DNA of 64,000 nt from HLUCCA09 sp965277275 (lineage in GTDB: Bacteria; Pseudomonadota; Alphaproteobacteria; Rhodobacterales; Rhodobacteraceae). The position numbers and the translations under genes were made by a program. Where the stretch lies: the NCBI GenBank assembly GCA_965277275.1, contig CBDICG010000002.1:806001-870000 (forward strand), in the 5' to 3' direction. Positions within the stretch are counted from its first letter, which is position 1. Each line of letters starts with the position of its first letter. This document shows positions 25,623-34,164 of this stretch, piece after piece. Under the pieces are notes generated by a model. The model was not told the origin of the DNA, ran no database searches, and saw nothing but the letters and a program-made list of their open reading frames with translations.

Positions 25623-26795
25623 TCAGGCGGCTTGCGGCAAGCGTGCGGCCACGGCCTTTTCGGCGGCCTCGGCGAGCGTGTCGGCGGTGATGAGCGGCAG
25701 GCCGCTTTCGGCGATGATACGACGCCCCTCCTCCACGTTCGTGCCCGAGAGGCGCACAATCACGGGGACGGAGAGGTTTTCCTCGCGGTAGGCCTGCACA
25801 ACGCCCTGTGCGACCCAGTCACACCGGTTTATCCCGGCAAAGATGTTGACGAGGATCGCCTTGACGTTGCCGTCCGTCAGGACGGTGCGGAACGCGGTTG
25901 CGACTCGTTCGGGTGAGGCTCCACCGCCGATGTCGAGGAAATTGGCCGGCTCGCCCCCCGAGAGCTTGATCATGTCGAGCGTTGCCATGGCGAGGCCCGC
26001 GCCATTGATAATGCAGCCGATATCGCCCTCGAGCCCCACATAGGCGAGGCCGTTATCGGAGGCGGTCGCCTCGCGGTGATCCTCCTGCGACCGGTCACGC
26101 AGGGCCTCGATCTCCTGGCGCCGGAAGAGCGCATTGGTGTCGAAGCTCATCTTGGCATCGAGCGCGAGCAGGTCCCCGGACCCCGTGATGACGAGGGGAT
26201 TGATCTCGACCATGTAGGCATCGAGGTCGCGGTACGCGCGGTAGCATGCACGCAGCACCTGCGCCATCTGGGCGACTTGCGCCCCCTTGAGACCGAGCTT
26301 GAACGCCAACTCGCGGGCCTGGTACTCCACAAGCCCGGTGGCCGGATCGATCACCATGCGCACGAGGCTGTCGGGATCCTCGTGGGCGAGATCCTCGATC
26401 TCCATGCCGCCATGCCCGGAAGCGACGATCATGATGCGCTCGGTTTTGCGGTCGAGCACAAAGCCAAGGTAGAGTTCCTGGGCGATATCGGTTGCCGCTT
26501 CCACCCAGAGGCGATAGACGCCCTTGCCCTGCGCGCCCGTCTGTTTGGTCACGAGCGTTTTGCCGAGGATCTCCGAGGAGAAGTCGCGTACTGCATCGGT
26601 CGAGCGGCAGACCTTGACCCCGCCCGCTTCGCCGCGACCTCCGGAATGGATCTGCGCCTTGACCACCCAGCCCGCGCCGCCGATTTCGCGCGCGCGGAAC
26701 TCGGCTTGCTCGGGGCTGTAGGCGAGGCCGCCGGGGGGGACGGGGACCCCGAAGCGGGAGAGGATTTCCTTGGCCTGGTGCTCGTGGATGTCCAT
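25623..26795 (-). CDS. mtkA: Malate-CoA ligase (malate thiokinase) beta subunit
   Basis: 390 residues with an ATP-grasp domain beginning MDIHEHQAKEILSRFGVPVP, the nucleotide block VVKAQIHSGGRGEAGGVKV and the ligase block NFLDIGGGASPE, followed by NIFAGINRCDWVAQGVV. It pairs with MtkB as the ATP-dependent subunit that makes malyl-CoA, which malyl-CoA lyase would split to acetyl-CoA and glyoxylate. The start at 26795 follows a good ribosome site (GCAGGAG). The gap to sgaA contains a 9-bp hairpin. No malyl-CoA lyase gene is in the window. Confidence 0.82.
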   Translation of the reverse strand: MDIHEHQAKEILSRFGVPVPPGGLAYSPEQAEFRAREIGGAGWVVKAQIHSGGRGEAGGVKVCRSTDAVRDFSSEILGKTLVTKQTGAQGKGVYRLWVEAATDIAQELYLGFVLDRKTERIMIVASGHGGMEIEDLAHEDPDSLVRMVIDPATGLVEYQARELAFKLGLKGAQVAQMAQVLRACYRAYRDLDAYMVEINPLVITGSGDLLALDAKMSFDTNALFRRQEIEALRDRSQEDHREATASDNGLAYVGLEGDIGCIINGAGLAMATLDMIKLSGGEPANFLDIGGGASPERVATAFRTVLTDGNVKAILVNIFAGINRCDWVAQGVVQAYREENLSVPVIVRLSGTNVEEGRRIIAESGLPLITADTLAEAAEKAVAARLPQAA

Positions 26796-26853
26796 CTGTG
26801 CATCTCCTGCTTGAAGTGAGCCCCTGCCCACGCTCCGCCATTGCGCAACGGGG

Positions 26854-26876
26854 CCGTGCGGGGCGGTCCCGCACGG
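26854..26876 (-). other. Intercistronic hairpin between sgaA and mtkA
   Basis: CCGTGCGGG (26854-26862) and CCCGCACGG (26868-26876) form a perfect 9-bp stem with a 5-base loop in the 129-base gap between sgaA and mtkA. It may adjust the ratio of aminotransferase to ligase by processing or partial termination. No U-run follows. Confidence 0.5.
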
Positions 26877-26924
26877 GGTAGTCGTGTCGTGGGCGCCAGA
26901 GTTTGCGGCGCGGAGGGCGGAGAA

Positions 26925-28127
26925 CTATTCCGCCGCGAGGCTCAGATTGGCCACCTGCGGGTTCGATTGCAGGAACCATGCCTGCGCCGCGCCAACGCCT
27001 GCGCCGAGCGGCACGCGGGCCCCGGCACGTGTGAGCGACAGCTCCGCGACGGACAGGGCCGTCAAACACATGCCCTCGTTGAGATCGCCAATATGCCCGA
27101 TGCGGAACACCTTGCCCGCAAGCTGTGCCAGCCCGGAGCCGAAAGACGTGCTGTACTCTTCGTAGGCAATCCGAAGAACATCTCGTGCATCCACATCCGT
27201 CGGTACCCGGATTGCGCTAACGGTGTTGGAGTAGAACGAGCGGTGCTCGGCGACCAGATCGAGGCCCCACGCCTCGACCCCACGGCGCACGCCTTCTGCG
27301 AGCCGGGCATGCCGTTCGATGACGTTGTCCAAACCCTCGTCGAAAATCCGGTCGAGCGAGGCGCGCAACCCGTGCAGCAGTTGCGTGGGCGGCGTGTAAG
27401 GGAAGTACCCGCCGGCGTTCATCTTCACCATGTCGGAAAACTCGAAGTACGCGCGGCGCATCGTCGACGTCTCGGCGGCAGCCATGGCCTTTTCACTGAC
27501 CCCTAGGATGCCGAGGCCAGCGGGCAGCATCAGTCCTTTCTGGGAGCCGGTCACGGCAAGATCGACGCCCCATGCATCCATCTCGAAGTCGAGCGAGCCA
27601 ATGGACGAAACACCATCAACGAAGAGAAGCGCATCATGAAAGCTCTCGTCAAGCGCGCGGCGAATGGCGGCCACGTCCGAGGTGACACCGGTCGCCGTTT
27701 CGTTGTGGGTGACGAACACGGCCTTGATCTCTCCGTGGCGATCCGCACCGAGCCGACGCGCATACTCCTTGACAGGGCAGCCCGCGCCCCATGGAACGTC
27801 GATCACCTCAACATCGAGCCCGAGGCGCATCGCCATCTCGACCCAAAGCGTGGAAAACTGGCCGAAGCGGCTCATCAGGACCTTGTCACCCGGATTGAGC
27901 GTGTTCGTGATAGCCGCTTCCCAGGCGCCGGTGCCGGAGCCGGGAAACAGCATGACCTGTCCGGTCTGCGTGCGAAAGACACGCTTCAGATCCGCGAAGA
28001 GGCTCAGTGTGAGATCGCCGAAATCGGGCGCTCGCATATCCTGCATAGGGACGTTCATCGCCTGCCGCACGGGCTCGGGCACATTCGTGGGGCCGGGAAT
28101 GAAGAGATGCTGCGTGCCGTTCCGCAT
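26925..28127 (-). CDS. sgaA: Serine-glyoxylate aminotransferase-like PLP enzyme
   Basis: 400 residues, fold-type I PLP enzyme of class V. The PLP lysine is Lys197 in TGSQKGLMLPAG, with MFVDGVSSIG-like block LLFVDGVSSIGSLDF upstream and FIPGPTNVPEPVRQAM at the N-terminus. It would transfer the amino group of serine to glyoxylate, giving hydroxypyruvate and glycine. The mtkA and mtkB genes downstream support a serine-cycle or glyoxylate role. The closely related BhcA (aspartate-glyoxylate aminotransferase) is an alternative, but no bhcBCD genes are nearby. It diverges from the ScfR-like regulator. Confidence 0.85.
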   Translation of the reverse strand: MRNGTQHLFIPGPTNVPEPVRQAMNVPMQDMRAPDFGDLTLSLFADLKRVFRTQTGQVMLFPGSGTGAWEAAITNTLNPGDKVLMSRFGQFSTLWVEMAMRLGLDVEVIDVPWGAGCPVKEYARRLGADRHGEIKAVFVTHNETATGVTSDVAAIRRALDESFHDALLFVDGVSSIGSLDFEMDAWGVDLAVTGSQKGLMLPAGLGILGVSEKAMAAAETSTMRRAYFEFSDMVKMNAGGYFPYTPPTQLLHGLRASLDRIFDEGLDNVIERHARLAEGVRRGVEAWGLDLVAEHRSFYSNTVSAIRVPTDVDARDVLRIAYEEYSTSFGSGLAQLAGKVFRIGHIGDLNEGMCLTALSVAELSLTRAGARVPLGAGVGAAQAWFLQSNPQVANLSLAAE

Positions 28128-28208
28128 GGGGTAGCTCCTGCAAATTCGCGAGTGTTGCAGCCTTCATGGCGAATGGGTGCGCTCGGAGCAAAGGAAAGCG
28201 GGTCCTGC

Positions 28209-28254
28209 TGTAAAAGCGAGATTTTACAAACAGTCAATTTTGTGAAATTGTAAA
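28209..28254. promoter_or_regulatory. Palindromic TGTAAAA/TTTTACA region, candidate regulator operator
   Basis: TGTAAAA (28209-28215) and TTTTACA (28222-28228) form a perfect inverted repeat with a 6-base spacer; a further TGTAAA half-site is at 28249-28254. The region is strikingly AT-rich and lies between sgaA and the divergent regulator gene. ScfR/RamB-type regulators bind AT-rich sites with TTTGCAAA-like halves, so this is the best operator candidate for control of sgaA-mtkAB and for autoregulation. Confidence 0.5.
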
Positions 28255-28283
28255 TATGACAGTTTTGAATCCCACGGTGTACC

Positions 28284-29696
28284 ATGCAGAAAACATTCAT
28301 CGGGCCTCGGCTCCGGCGGTTGCGCCAGGAGCAGAAGAAGACCCAAGCCGAAATGGGTCGCGCCCTCGGGATCTCGACCTCTTACGTGAACTTGCTGGAA
28401 AATAACGAAAGATCAGTCTCCGTCCCGGTTCTGCTGAAGCTCTTCGATGTCTTCGGTGTCGATTGGCGCGAGATCGTGGAAGACGAGGCCGCGACGCTCT
28501 TGCCCGAGTTGCGGACAGCCATTCAGGACCCGCTCTTCGAATCCGAGCGGCCGGACCTTGCAGAGTTGCGTGCCGCGCTGGTGCACGCGCCGGCGCTGGC
28601 CGGGGCGTTTGTGCACCTGCACAAGGCCTATCAGGCGGCCACCGAGCAGATTATCGCCGTCGCGGGTGCCGAATCTGCGCGGGACGGCACGACCGTGCTG
28701 CAGACATCCGCCGAATCCGCAGTGCACGCGTTCTTCCGGCGTAACAGGAACCACTTTCGCGAGTTGGAGAGCGCGGCGGCCGATTTCTGGGAAGGCCGGG
28801 CCATTCCGACGGACGAGAAATACTCTGCCGTCAAGACCCGGCTTCGCGAGCGCCTCGGCCTCAATGTGCGGGTTGTTCCGGTTTCGGATCTGCCAAACAC
28901 GTTGCGCGCCTATGACGAGGAGCGCCGCGAGGTGCTGTTGTCCGAGGCTCTCGACCATCCCAACCGGGTGTTTCAGCTCGTGCATGTGCTCGCGCTTCTG
29001 GAACATACCCGGCTGCTCGACGCGTTGCTCGACGGCTCGGGCATCACCGAGCCATTGGGCCTCTCGCGCTGTCGGGTCGAACTGGCGAACTACTTCGCCG
29101 CCGCCGTTCTGATGCCCTATGGCCCCTTCCTGCAGGAAGCGCGCACCTCGAAATACGACTTCGATCACCTTGCCACCCGGTTCGGCGTGTCCTTCGAGCA
29201 AGCGTGCCACCGTGCGACTACTCTGCAGCGGGAAGGGGCCCAGGGCGTGCCCTTCTTCTTTCTGCGGATCGACAAGGCCGGCAACGTGACCAAGCGCTTC
29301 AACTCGACAGGGTTTCCGCTGGCAGAGCATGGCGGTGCATGCCCGAGGCTCGACGTGCACACGTCGTTCCGGACCCCTGGGAAGATCGTGCCGCAATTTG
29401 TCGAAATGCCGGACGCGTCGCAGTTCTTTGTATTCTCCCGCACGGTCGATCGACCTCGCTTCACCCGGCACGCCCAGGACGTGCGCCTCGCGGTTGCGAT
29501 GGGCTGCGCTTTGGAACACCTCGGAGACATCGGCTACGCGGAGAACTTCCGCCCGACGCCGGCAATCGTCGTACAGATCGGGATCAACTGCCGGGTATGC
29601 CCGCGATCCAATTGCGATCAGCGGGCGCACCACGCGCTGATCCTTTCCGGGCCGATGGACGAACGGCGCAAAGGCGCCACCCGCTACGGCGCCTGA
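28284..29696 (+). CDS. XRE-family short-chain acyl-CoA-type regulator (ScfR/RamB/PccR-like)
   Basis: 470 residues. The N-terminal XRE helix-turn-helix includes KTQAEMGRALGISTSYVNLLE. The middle resembles the ImmA/IrrE-type domain (ELANYFAAAVLMPYGPFLQEA), and the C-terminus has the conserved cysteine block INCRVCPRSNCDQRAHHA. This architecture is that of RamB of Corynebacterium and PccR of Rhodobacter sphaeroides, which sense short-chain acyl-CoA status and control acetate or propionate metabolism. It is divergent from sgaA-mtkAB, so it probably controls malyl-CoA/glyoxylate metabolism. Confidence 0.87.
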   Translation: MQKTFIGPRLRRLRQEQKKTQAEMGRALGISTSYVNLLENNERSVSVPVLLKLFDVFGVDWREIVEDEAATLLPELRTAIQDPLFESERPDLAELRAALVHAPALAGAFVHLHKAYQAATEQIIAVAGAESARDGTTVLQTSAESAVHAFFRRNRNHFRELESAAADFWEGRAIPTDEKYSAVKTRLRERLGLNVRVVPVSDLPNTLRAYDEERREVLLSEALDHPNRVFQLVHVLALLEHTRLLDALLDGSGITEPLGLSRCRVELANYFAAAVLMPYGPFLQEARTSKYDFDHLATRFGVSFEQACHRATTLQREGAQGVPFFFLRIDKAGNVTKRFNSTGFPLAEHGGACPRLDVHTSFRTPGKIVPQFVEMPDASQFFVFSRTVDRPRFTRHAQDVRLAVAMGCALEHLGDIGYAENFRPTPAIVVQIGINCRVCPRSNCDQRAHHALILSGPMDERRKGATRYGA

Positions 29697-29838
29697 AGGG
29701 TTTTTTCGACGAGAACGGCCGAGGCACCCTATTGGGGTACGTGATCTGGCTACGCTCCGATCGGCAGGGCAAGTGACGACGACAGCGGCTCATGCGGATC
29801 CCTGACCGGGGCCTGCACAACGCGCGCGGCCTATGCGC

Positions 29839-30918
29839 CTACTCTTGTTTCGAGGCCGGAGTAGCAGGGAGCGCGGGCTCGAAGTGAATCTGGCCACCCC
29901 CGGCCTTGCGGGCGCGAAGCAGCGCGGCATCTGCCCGCCGCAGCACGTCTTCGGCCGTTTCTCCCGACCGAGGTGCGCTCACCGTCATCCCGACGCTGGC
30001 CTTGAGGTGAAACGACCTCTCCTCGTGGATCACCGGGAACGACAACGCAGACCTCAAGCGCGTGGAAAGATCACTGCCGAGTGCATCATCGATCGGTCCC
30101 GAGATCACCAGGACGAACTGGTCACCGCCGAGGCGGGCCAACATGTCCTCAGCACGCACGCAGCCTTTCAGTGCTCCAGCGACCTCCTTCAAGACAGCGT
30201 CGCCGCCGGAGTGACCGCAGAGTTCGTTGATCGCGCGAAAGCCGTCAACGTCGATGTAGGCCACGGCGAAGTCGGCCTTCTGTTCGACAAGGTCGGAGAG
30301 AAAGAGATCGAGCGCGAGGCGATTGTGCGCACCGGTGAGCCCGTCTAGCAACGCGTGTGCCTCCGCCGTGACCCGAGCCGTTTCGAGGCGCTCGGTGAAG
30401 CGGCGCGTTTCGCCGAAGGCAGCACGCTGCGCTTCGATCAGGAACAGCATCTCGATCCCGAGATCCGTACCGCCAAAGTCGGCCGATGTCAGAGAGAAGC
30501 GGCGGACAGCGTCAAAGACAGAGATACCGAAAGAGAGATCAATCAGCACCGCCTGCTCGCAGGTCAGCGGAACAGCCTGCCCCTTCAGCCCCGTCCGATC
30601 CTTGTCACGGAGCGTCAGCCGGAGGGGCTTGTCCGCACTGGACATCACGTCAGCCACGCTGGAAACCTCGCGCGGCATGCGGAAATCAAAATGGGCCAGG
30701 AAGGGTGTTCCAACCAGCTCGACGCCCGGGACGAGCTTCGGAACGCTTGGCCCCGTGCGCAGGATCGTACCGTCAGCCGCAGCGATCACGTGCATGGGCA
30801 TGAGGCGATCGGTCGCCGCGGGATCAAGACCGAGCGCACCGCCGCAAACACCGCCACGGCAGGCGGCTGACGCGCATCGTCCGGCGGCGCGCAAGGGCGA
30901 ACGGGAAAGCATTGTCAT
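29839..30918 (-). CDS. HNOBA-GGDEF protein with variant GGDQF site (H-NOX partner)
   Basis: 359 residues. Residues about 30-165 look like an H-NOX-associated PAS-like (HNOBA) domain: MHVIAAADGTILRTGPSV, then FDAVRRFSLTSADFGG and an LGIEMLFLIEAQRAA helix. A short coiled coil leads to a GGDEF domain (DGLTGAHNRLALD, DVDGFRAINELCGHSGGD). The active-site loop reads GGDQF, Gln replacing Glu, while the inhibitory-site motif RAED remains five residues before it. It may therefore be a weak cyclase or a c-di-GMP receptor. The start overlaps the stop of the H-NOX gene by four bases (ATGA), so the two proteins are made together. Confidence 0.82.
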   Translation of the reverse strand: MTMLSRSPLRAAGRCASAACRGGVCGGALGLDPAATDRLMPMHVIAAADGTILRTGPSVPKLVPGVELVGTPFLAHFDFRMPREVSSVADVMSSADKPLRLTLRDKDRTGLKGQAVPLTCEQAVLIDLSFGISVFDAVRRFSLTSADFGGTDLGIEMLFLIEAQRAAFGETRRFTERLETARVTAEAHALLDGLTGAHNRLALDLFLSDLVEQKADFAVAYIDVDGFRAINELCGHSGGDAVLKEVAGALKGCVRAEDMLARLGGDQFVLVISGPIDDALGSDLSTRLRSALSFPVIHEERSFHLKASVGMTVSAPRSGETAEDVLRRADAALLRARKAGGGQIHFEPALPATPASKQE

Positions 30919-31667
30919 GCCTTGTCCTCCTGGTCGACGACCGGGTTATCGGCGGCGGGATTGATCGTGCGCGGGGCCCGGCGATTGACAGGGGATTTCG
31001 CAAGCGCGGCCGAGCGCTCTGCCTGACGCTCCTCTCCGGAGCTGAACCCCTTGCGCAAGGTGTCATCCTTTGCGTCGGGGTCGTGCGCTTCGCCGCCGAG
31101 CGAGAAATCGCTTCCTTCGGCAAATCGACCGTCGAGCAGCTTGATTTCGATGACCGAGATGGGGCCGGACCCGGCCCCCCGCTCCATCAGGACAAGGGCT
31201 CCGTAGTCATCTGCCATCGCGCGCAGCAACCCCAGCACAACGTCGCCCCACCCCAGCCGATCCGTGAGCACGAAGACCCGAAACTGACCGGGCGGATCCT
31301 CGCGCACCTCAAGCTCTGGCAACACAAGCGCTGGCATGGCAAGGCTGGCACGGCTGGGCAGGTCGTAGAGGGCGTGGACGAAATCCGTGAACGTCTCACC
31401 GCAAAATCGCAGCAGGCGTCTGATGCCCACCGTTGTCTCGTGGCTGCCCAGATACGTTCCGAGATCTTCGAGCAGTGTCTGCCGATCCCGGCGCAACTCT
31501 GCGCAGACGAAGGTGATCAGGCGATCGGTTTCGTCGTCTTCGTAGGCCAGCAAGGTCTCGTAACCGTGCTCCCCCAACCCGAGCTCTCGCGCAACGCGTT
31601 GCCAACGCTCCTCCCCGTAGGTGTCGCGCACAAAGCATTGAATTGAGCGGTTGATCAAACCATTCAT
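30915..31667 (-). CDS. H-NOX-like protein lacking the heme ligand
   Basis: 250 residues from MNGLINRSIQ (AGGAG upstream). Residues 1-175 align without gaps to the canonical H-NOX at 58053, and at each heme position the residue differs: proximal His104 is Pro104, and the propionate-binding YxSxR motif (133-137) reads VLTDR, keeping only Arg137. The Pro-Pro segment after MPxL is also altered (VLPEL). A disordered, charged tail of about 75 residues follows. It probably no longer binds heme in the usual way and may respond to another signal or act only as a structural partner for the co-translated HNOBA-GGDEF protein. Confidence 0.8.
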   Translation of the reverse strand: MNGLINRSIQCFVRDTYGEERWQRVARELGLGEHGYETLLAYEDDETDRLITFVCAELRRDRQTLLEDLGTYLGSHETTVGIRRLLRFCGETFTDFVHALYDLPSRASLAMPALVLPELEVREDPPGQFRVFVLTDRLGWGDVVLGLLRAMADDYGALVLMERGAGSGPISVIEIKLLDGRFAEGSDFSLGGEAHDPDAKDDTLRKGFSSGEERQAERSAALAKSPVNRRAPRTINPAADNPVVDQEDKA

Positions 31668-31748
31668 GGGGCCATCTCCTTGCGCCAGCACGCTAGGAGA
31701 GAGGGCTTAAGAAAAACCGAAGATGCGCCGAAGTGCCGCCCCGGCTCG

Positions 31749-33332
31749 TCAGAAATCCGTCGGCGCGCCGCCTTCGGCCTTTCGCCGGGTCACGAAGTCA
31801 GACAGTTCCTCGCGATATCCCGCGTCAATTGGGGGCGGCTCGAACCCCGCGACGAGCTCGCGCCACAGCGTGTCGGCGCGCTCCGCTGTCCAGATGCCGC
31901 CCGCCGCCTCCCAGGCTTCCTGGTTCCGCCAATCGGAGAGAACCGGCTGATAGAACGCGGTTTCGTACCGCGCCTGCGTATGTGGCGTGCCAAAGAAGTG
32001 CCCATGCGGCCCGACCTCGGCCACCGCATCGAACGCGATGTCGTCAGGTGTGGTGGCGGTGATCGCGGGATCGAAATAGCGCTGGATCTGCTGGATCACC
32101 TCGCAATCCATGACGAACTTCGCGGGGCTTGCGATCAGACCGCCCTCCAGCCAGCCCGCTGCGTGATAGACCATGTGCGCCCCGGATTGCACCGCCGACC
32201 AGAGCGCCTGGCTGGTCTCCCACATCGCCTGCCCGTCGGGCACATTGGCCGCGCAGGAGCCGCTGGCTCGCATCGGGAGGTCATAGAACCGGGCCATCTG
32301 CCCGGTCATCTGCGTCGCCCGCATGTATTCCGGCGTGCCAAAAGCCGGCGCGCCGGATTTCATGTCCACATTCGAGGTGAAGGTGCCGATAGCGCAAGGG
32401 CATCCGGGCTTGACCCATTGGAAGAGCGCGATGGCCGCCAATGCCTCGGCGATCGATTGCGTGACCGCGCCTGCCATGGTCACGGGCGCCATCGCTCCGG
32501 CGAGCGTGAAGGGCGTGACGACAACCGCTTGCCCGCGCCGGATCATGCGCAGGCAGCCGTCGATCATCGGCTGGTCATGCTTGAGCGGCGATGTCGAGTT
32601 GATGTTGGTGTACATCCGCGGCGCTTCGTCAAACTCATCATGGGTCAGGCCCGAGGCGATGCGGACCATCTCCATCACGTCCTCGACCCGCTCGGCCCCG
32701 AGCGAGTAGGCGTGCATGGCCTTGTCGGTGAGCGTGAGCTTGTCGAACAGAACGTCGAGATGCCGGGTCGAGGGGTGCAGATCCACGGGCTCGACCGGAT
32801 AGCCGCCCGCGAAGTGGATGCAGTTGAAGATCTGCGTCAGTTTCAGCAGATCCCGGCACTGCGCGCGCGTGCCCGGAGTTTTGCCGGAGCGCATATCCCA
32901 GTAATTCGGGGGCGATGAAACATTGCCAAAAAGCAGCGTGCGTCCGCCGACCTTGATGGATTTGTCCGGGTTGCGCGGCACCAGCATGAAGTCCGACGGC
33001 GCCCGAGCGACCATCTCGGTCACCCATTCAGGGTCGAGCCGCACGGTCTCCCCCTCGATCCGCGCCCCGGCCTTGCGGAAGAGGTCCAGCGCTTCGGCAT
33101 TGAGAAAGTCGATGCCGATCTCGTTGAGAATGCGCATCGCACCTTCATGGATCGCGGCAATACCATCTTCGCCGAGGGGTTCCGTGGGGCGGTCGGTGTT
33201 CTCGACCGGCCCCCATGGCATCTGCGACAGCGCACCAGCGGCGCCGCGCCGGGTGTTCCCGGCTCGCCCCCCGCTGCGGCGTTTGCGCGGGGCGTCCGCT
33301 GGCGGGTGGTCTTGGTGCGGTGCGTCAGACAT
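31749..33332 (-). CDS. MttB-family methyltransferase without a UAG codon
   Basis: 527 residues from MSDAPHQDH (GGGAGG upstream). The first 45 residues are Arg/Pro-rich and low in complexity; the rest is a TIM-barrel methyltransferase of the trimethylamine methyltransferase (MttB) superfamily, with MRILNEIGIDFLN, RTLLFGNVSSPPNYWD and GAHMVYHAAGWLEGGL. The frame has no internal stop, so it lacks pyrrolysine and belongs with the non-Pyl homologues such as glycine betaine methyltransferase MtgB. The usual corrinoid protein partner is not in the window, so the substrate stays open (a methylated amine is likely). Confidence 0.85.
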   Translation of the reverse strand: MSDAPHQDHPPADAPRKRRSGGRAGNTRRGAAGALSQMPWGPVENTDRPTEPLGEDGIAAIHEGAMRILNEIGIDFLNAEALDLFRKAGARIEGETVRLDPEWVTEMVARAPSDFMLVPRNPDKSIKVGGRTLLFGNVSSPPNYWDMRSGKTPGTRAQCRDLLKLTQIFNCIHFAGGYPVEPVDLHPSTRHLDVLFDKLTLTDKAMHAYSLGAERVEDVMEMVRIASGLTHDEFDEAPRMYTNINSTSPLKHDQPMIDGCLRMIRRGQAVVVTPFTLAGAMAPVTMAGAVTQSIAEALAAIALFQWVKPGCPCAIGTFTSNVDMKSGAPAFGTPEYMRATQMTGQMARFYDLPMRASGSCAANVPDGQAMWETSQALWSAVQSGAHMVYHAAGWLEGGLIASPAKFVMDCEVIQQIQRYFDPAITATTPDDIAFDAVAEVGPHGHFFGTPHTQARYETAFYQPVLSDWRNQEAWEAAGGIWTAERADTLWRELVAGFEPPPIDAGYREELSDFVTRRKAEGGAPTDF

Positions 33333-33451
33333 CTGGGCCTCCCTGTCGCTCCAGAGGATCGCCATCGGGGGCTGCGGATAATGCCCGTTACCGACGCCGC
33401 GGTGTCGTTTTCGGGGTCAGCCCCGGTGACGGGCGCGGCGTGGGTGGCAGG

Positions 33452-34162
33452 CTAGAGGCCGAGCCACGCGGGCAGTTGTCCGATATCGTCCAGCACGAGG
33501 TCGGCTTCGGGCGCCAGATCCTCCGCCTCCGCCACGCCGGTGAGGACAGCAACACGGCGCATCCCGGCGGCACCACCGGCACGCAGATCGTGGAGCGAGT
33601 CCCCCACCATCGCGATTTCGCCCGGTGCGAGCCCCGTGGCCTCGGCGAAGGCAAGGCACTGACCCGCGCCCGGCTTGGCCCCAAAGCCCGAATCCGCGCC
33701 CGCGATGAAGTCGAACGCTGTCTCCACCTCCAGCGCTGCAAGCTGGGTGCGTGCGGGCTCTTCACTGTCGTTCGTGGCCACGCCAAGCAGGATACCCGCG
33801 CGGCGCAGTCGCTGCAGATACGGCACGAGCGGAACGGCCTCGACAGGCACGACCGACAGGCTCTCCGCGAGGAGCCGCCGGTGCAGCGCGTCCGCCGTCC
33901 ACTCCTTCAGAGCGGGCAACATGAGGGCAACGGAATCGTCCAGCGTCCCGGCGATCACGGCGCTGTCGGCGAAAAAGAGGCGCCGCACGGGATCAAGGCG
34001 CAGCCGCCGCGCGAGATCCGCCTGCACGTCGGGCGCATCGGGGGCCAGCGACGTGATGAGATCCGCGCACCAGCCGCCCCACGTGGCCTGAAAGCCGAAA
34101 AGCGTGCCGTCCTTGTCAAAGAGCAGGCCTTTCAGACCGGCCCCGCCCGCGTGCTCGGTCAT
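33452..34162 (-). CDS. HAD-family phosphatase, phosphoglycolate phosphatase-like
   Basis: 236 residues. Motif I is LLFDKDGTLF, with the nucleophile Asp and a Lys in the middle; motif II is VATND; motif III is the Lys of GAKPG; motif IV is MVGDSLHDL. An alpha-helical cap lies between motifs I and II. It resembles Gph/YjjG-type phosphatases acting on small phosphorylated metabolites. It starts two bases after the DUF3572 gene stop on the same strand. Confidence 0.85.
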   Translation of the reverse strand: MTEHAGGAGLKGLLFDKDGTLFGFQATWGGWCADLITSLAPDAPDVQADLARRLRLDPVRRLFFADSAVIAGTLDDSVALMLPALKEWTADALHRRLLAESLSVVPVEAVPLVPYLQRLRRAGILLGVATNDSEEPARTQLAALEVETAFDFIAGADSGFGAKPGAGQCLAFAEATGLAPGEIAMVGDSLHDLRAGGAAGMRRVAVLTGVAEAEDLAPEADLVLDDIGQLPAWLGL

Positions 34163-34164
34163 GC

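Noticed and set aside
24712..26795. Succinyl-CoA synthetase sucCD
   Set aside because: Operon with sgaA and the wording of several motifs favour malate-CoA ligase; the TCA-cycle sucCD pair would normally be next to mdh or sucAB.
26925..28127. Beta-hydroxyaspartate cycle aminotransferase BhcA
   Set aside because: The enzyme family is the same, but bhcB, bhcC and bhcD are absent and mtkA and mtkB follow, which favours SgaA.
28413..29633. Open frame of 406 codons opposite the ScfR-like regulator
   Set aside because: Shadow of a gene with clear XRE and C-terminal cysteine motifs.
31749..33332. Pyrrolysine-containing trimethylamine methyltransferase
   Set aside because: The reading frame is open throughout without UAG, so it is a non-pyrrolysine homologue.
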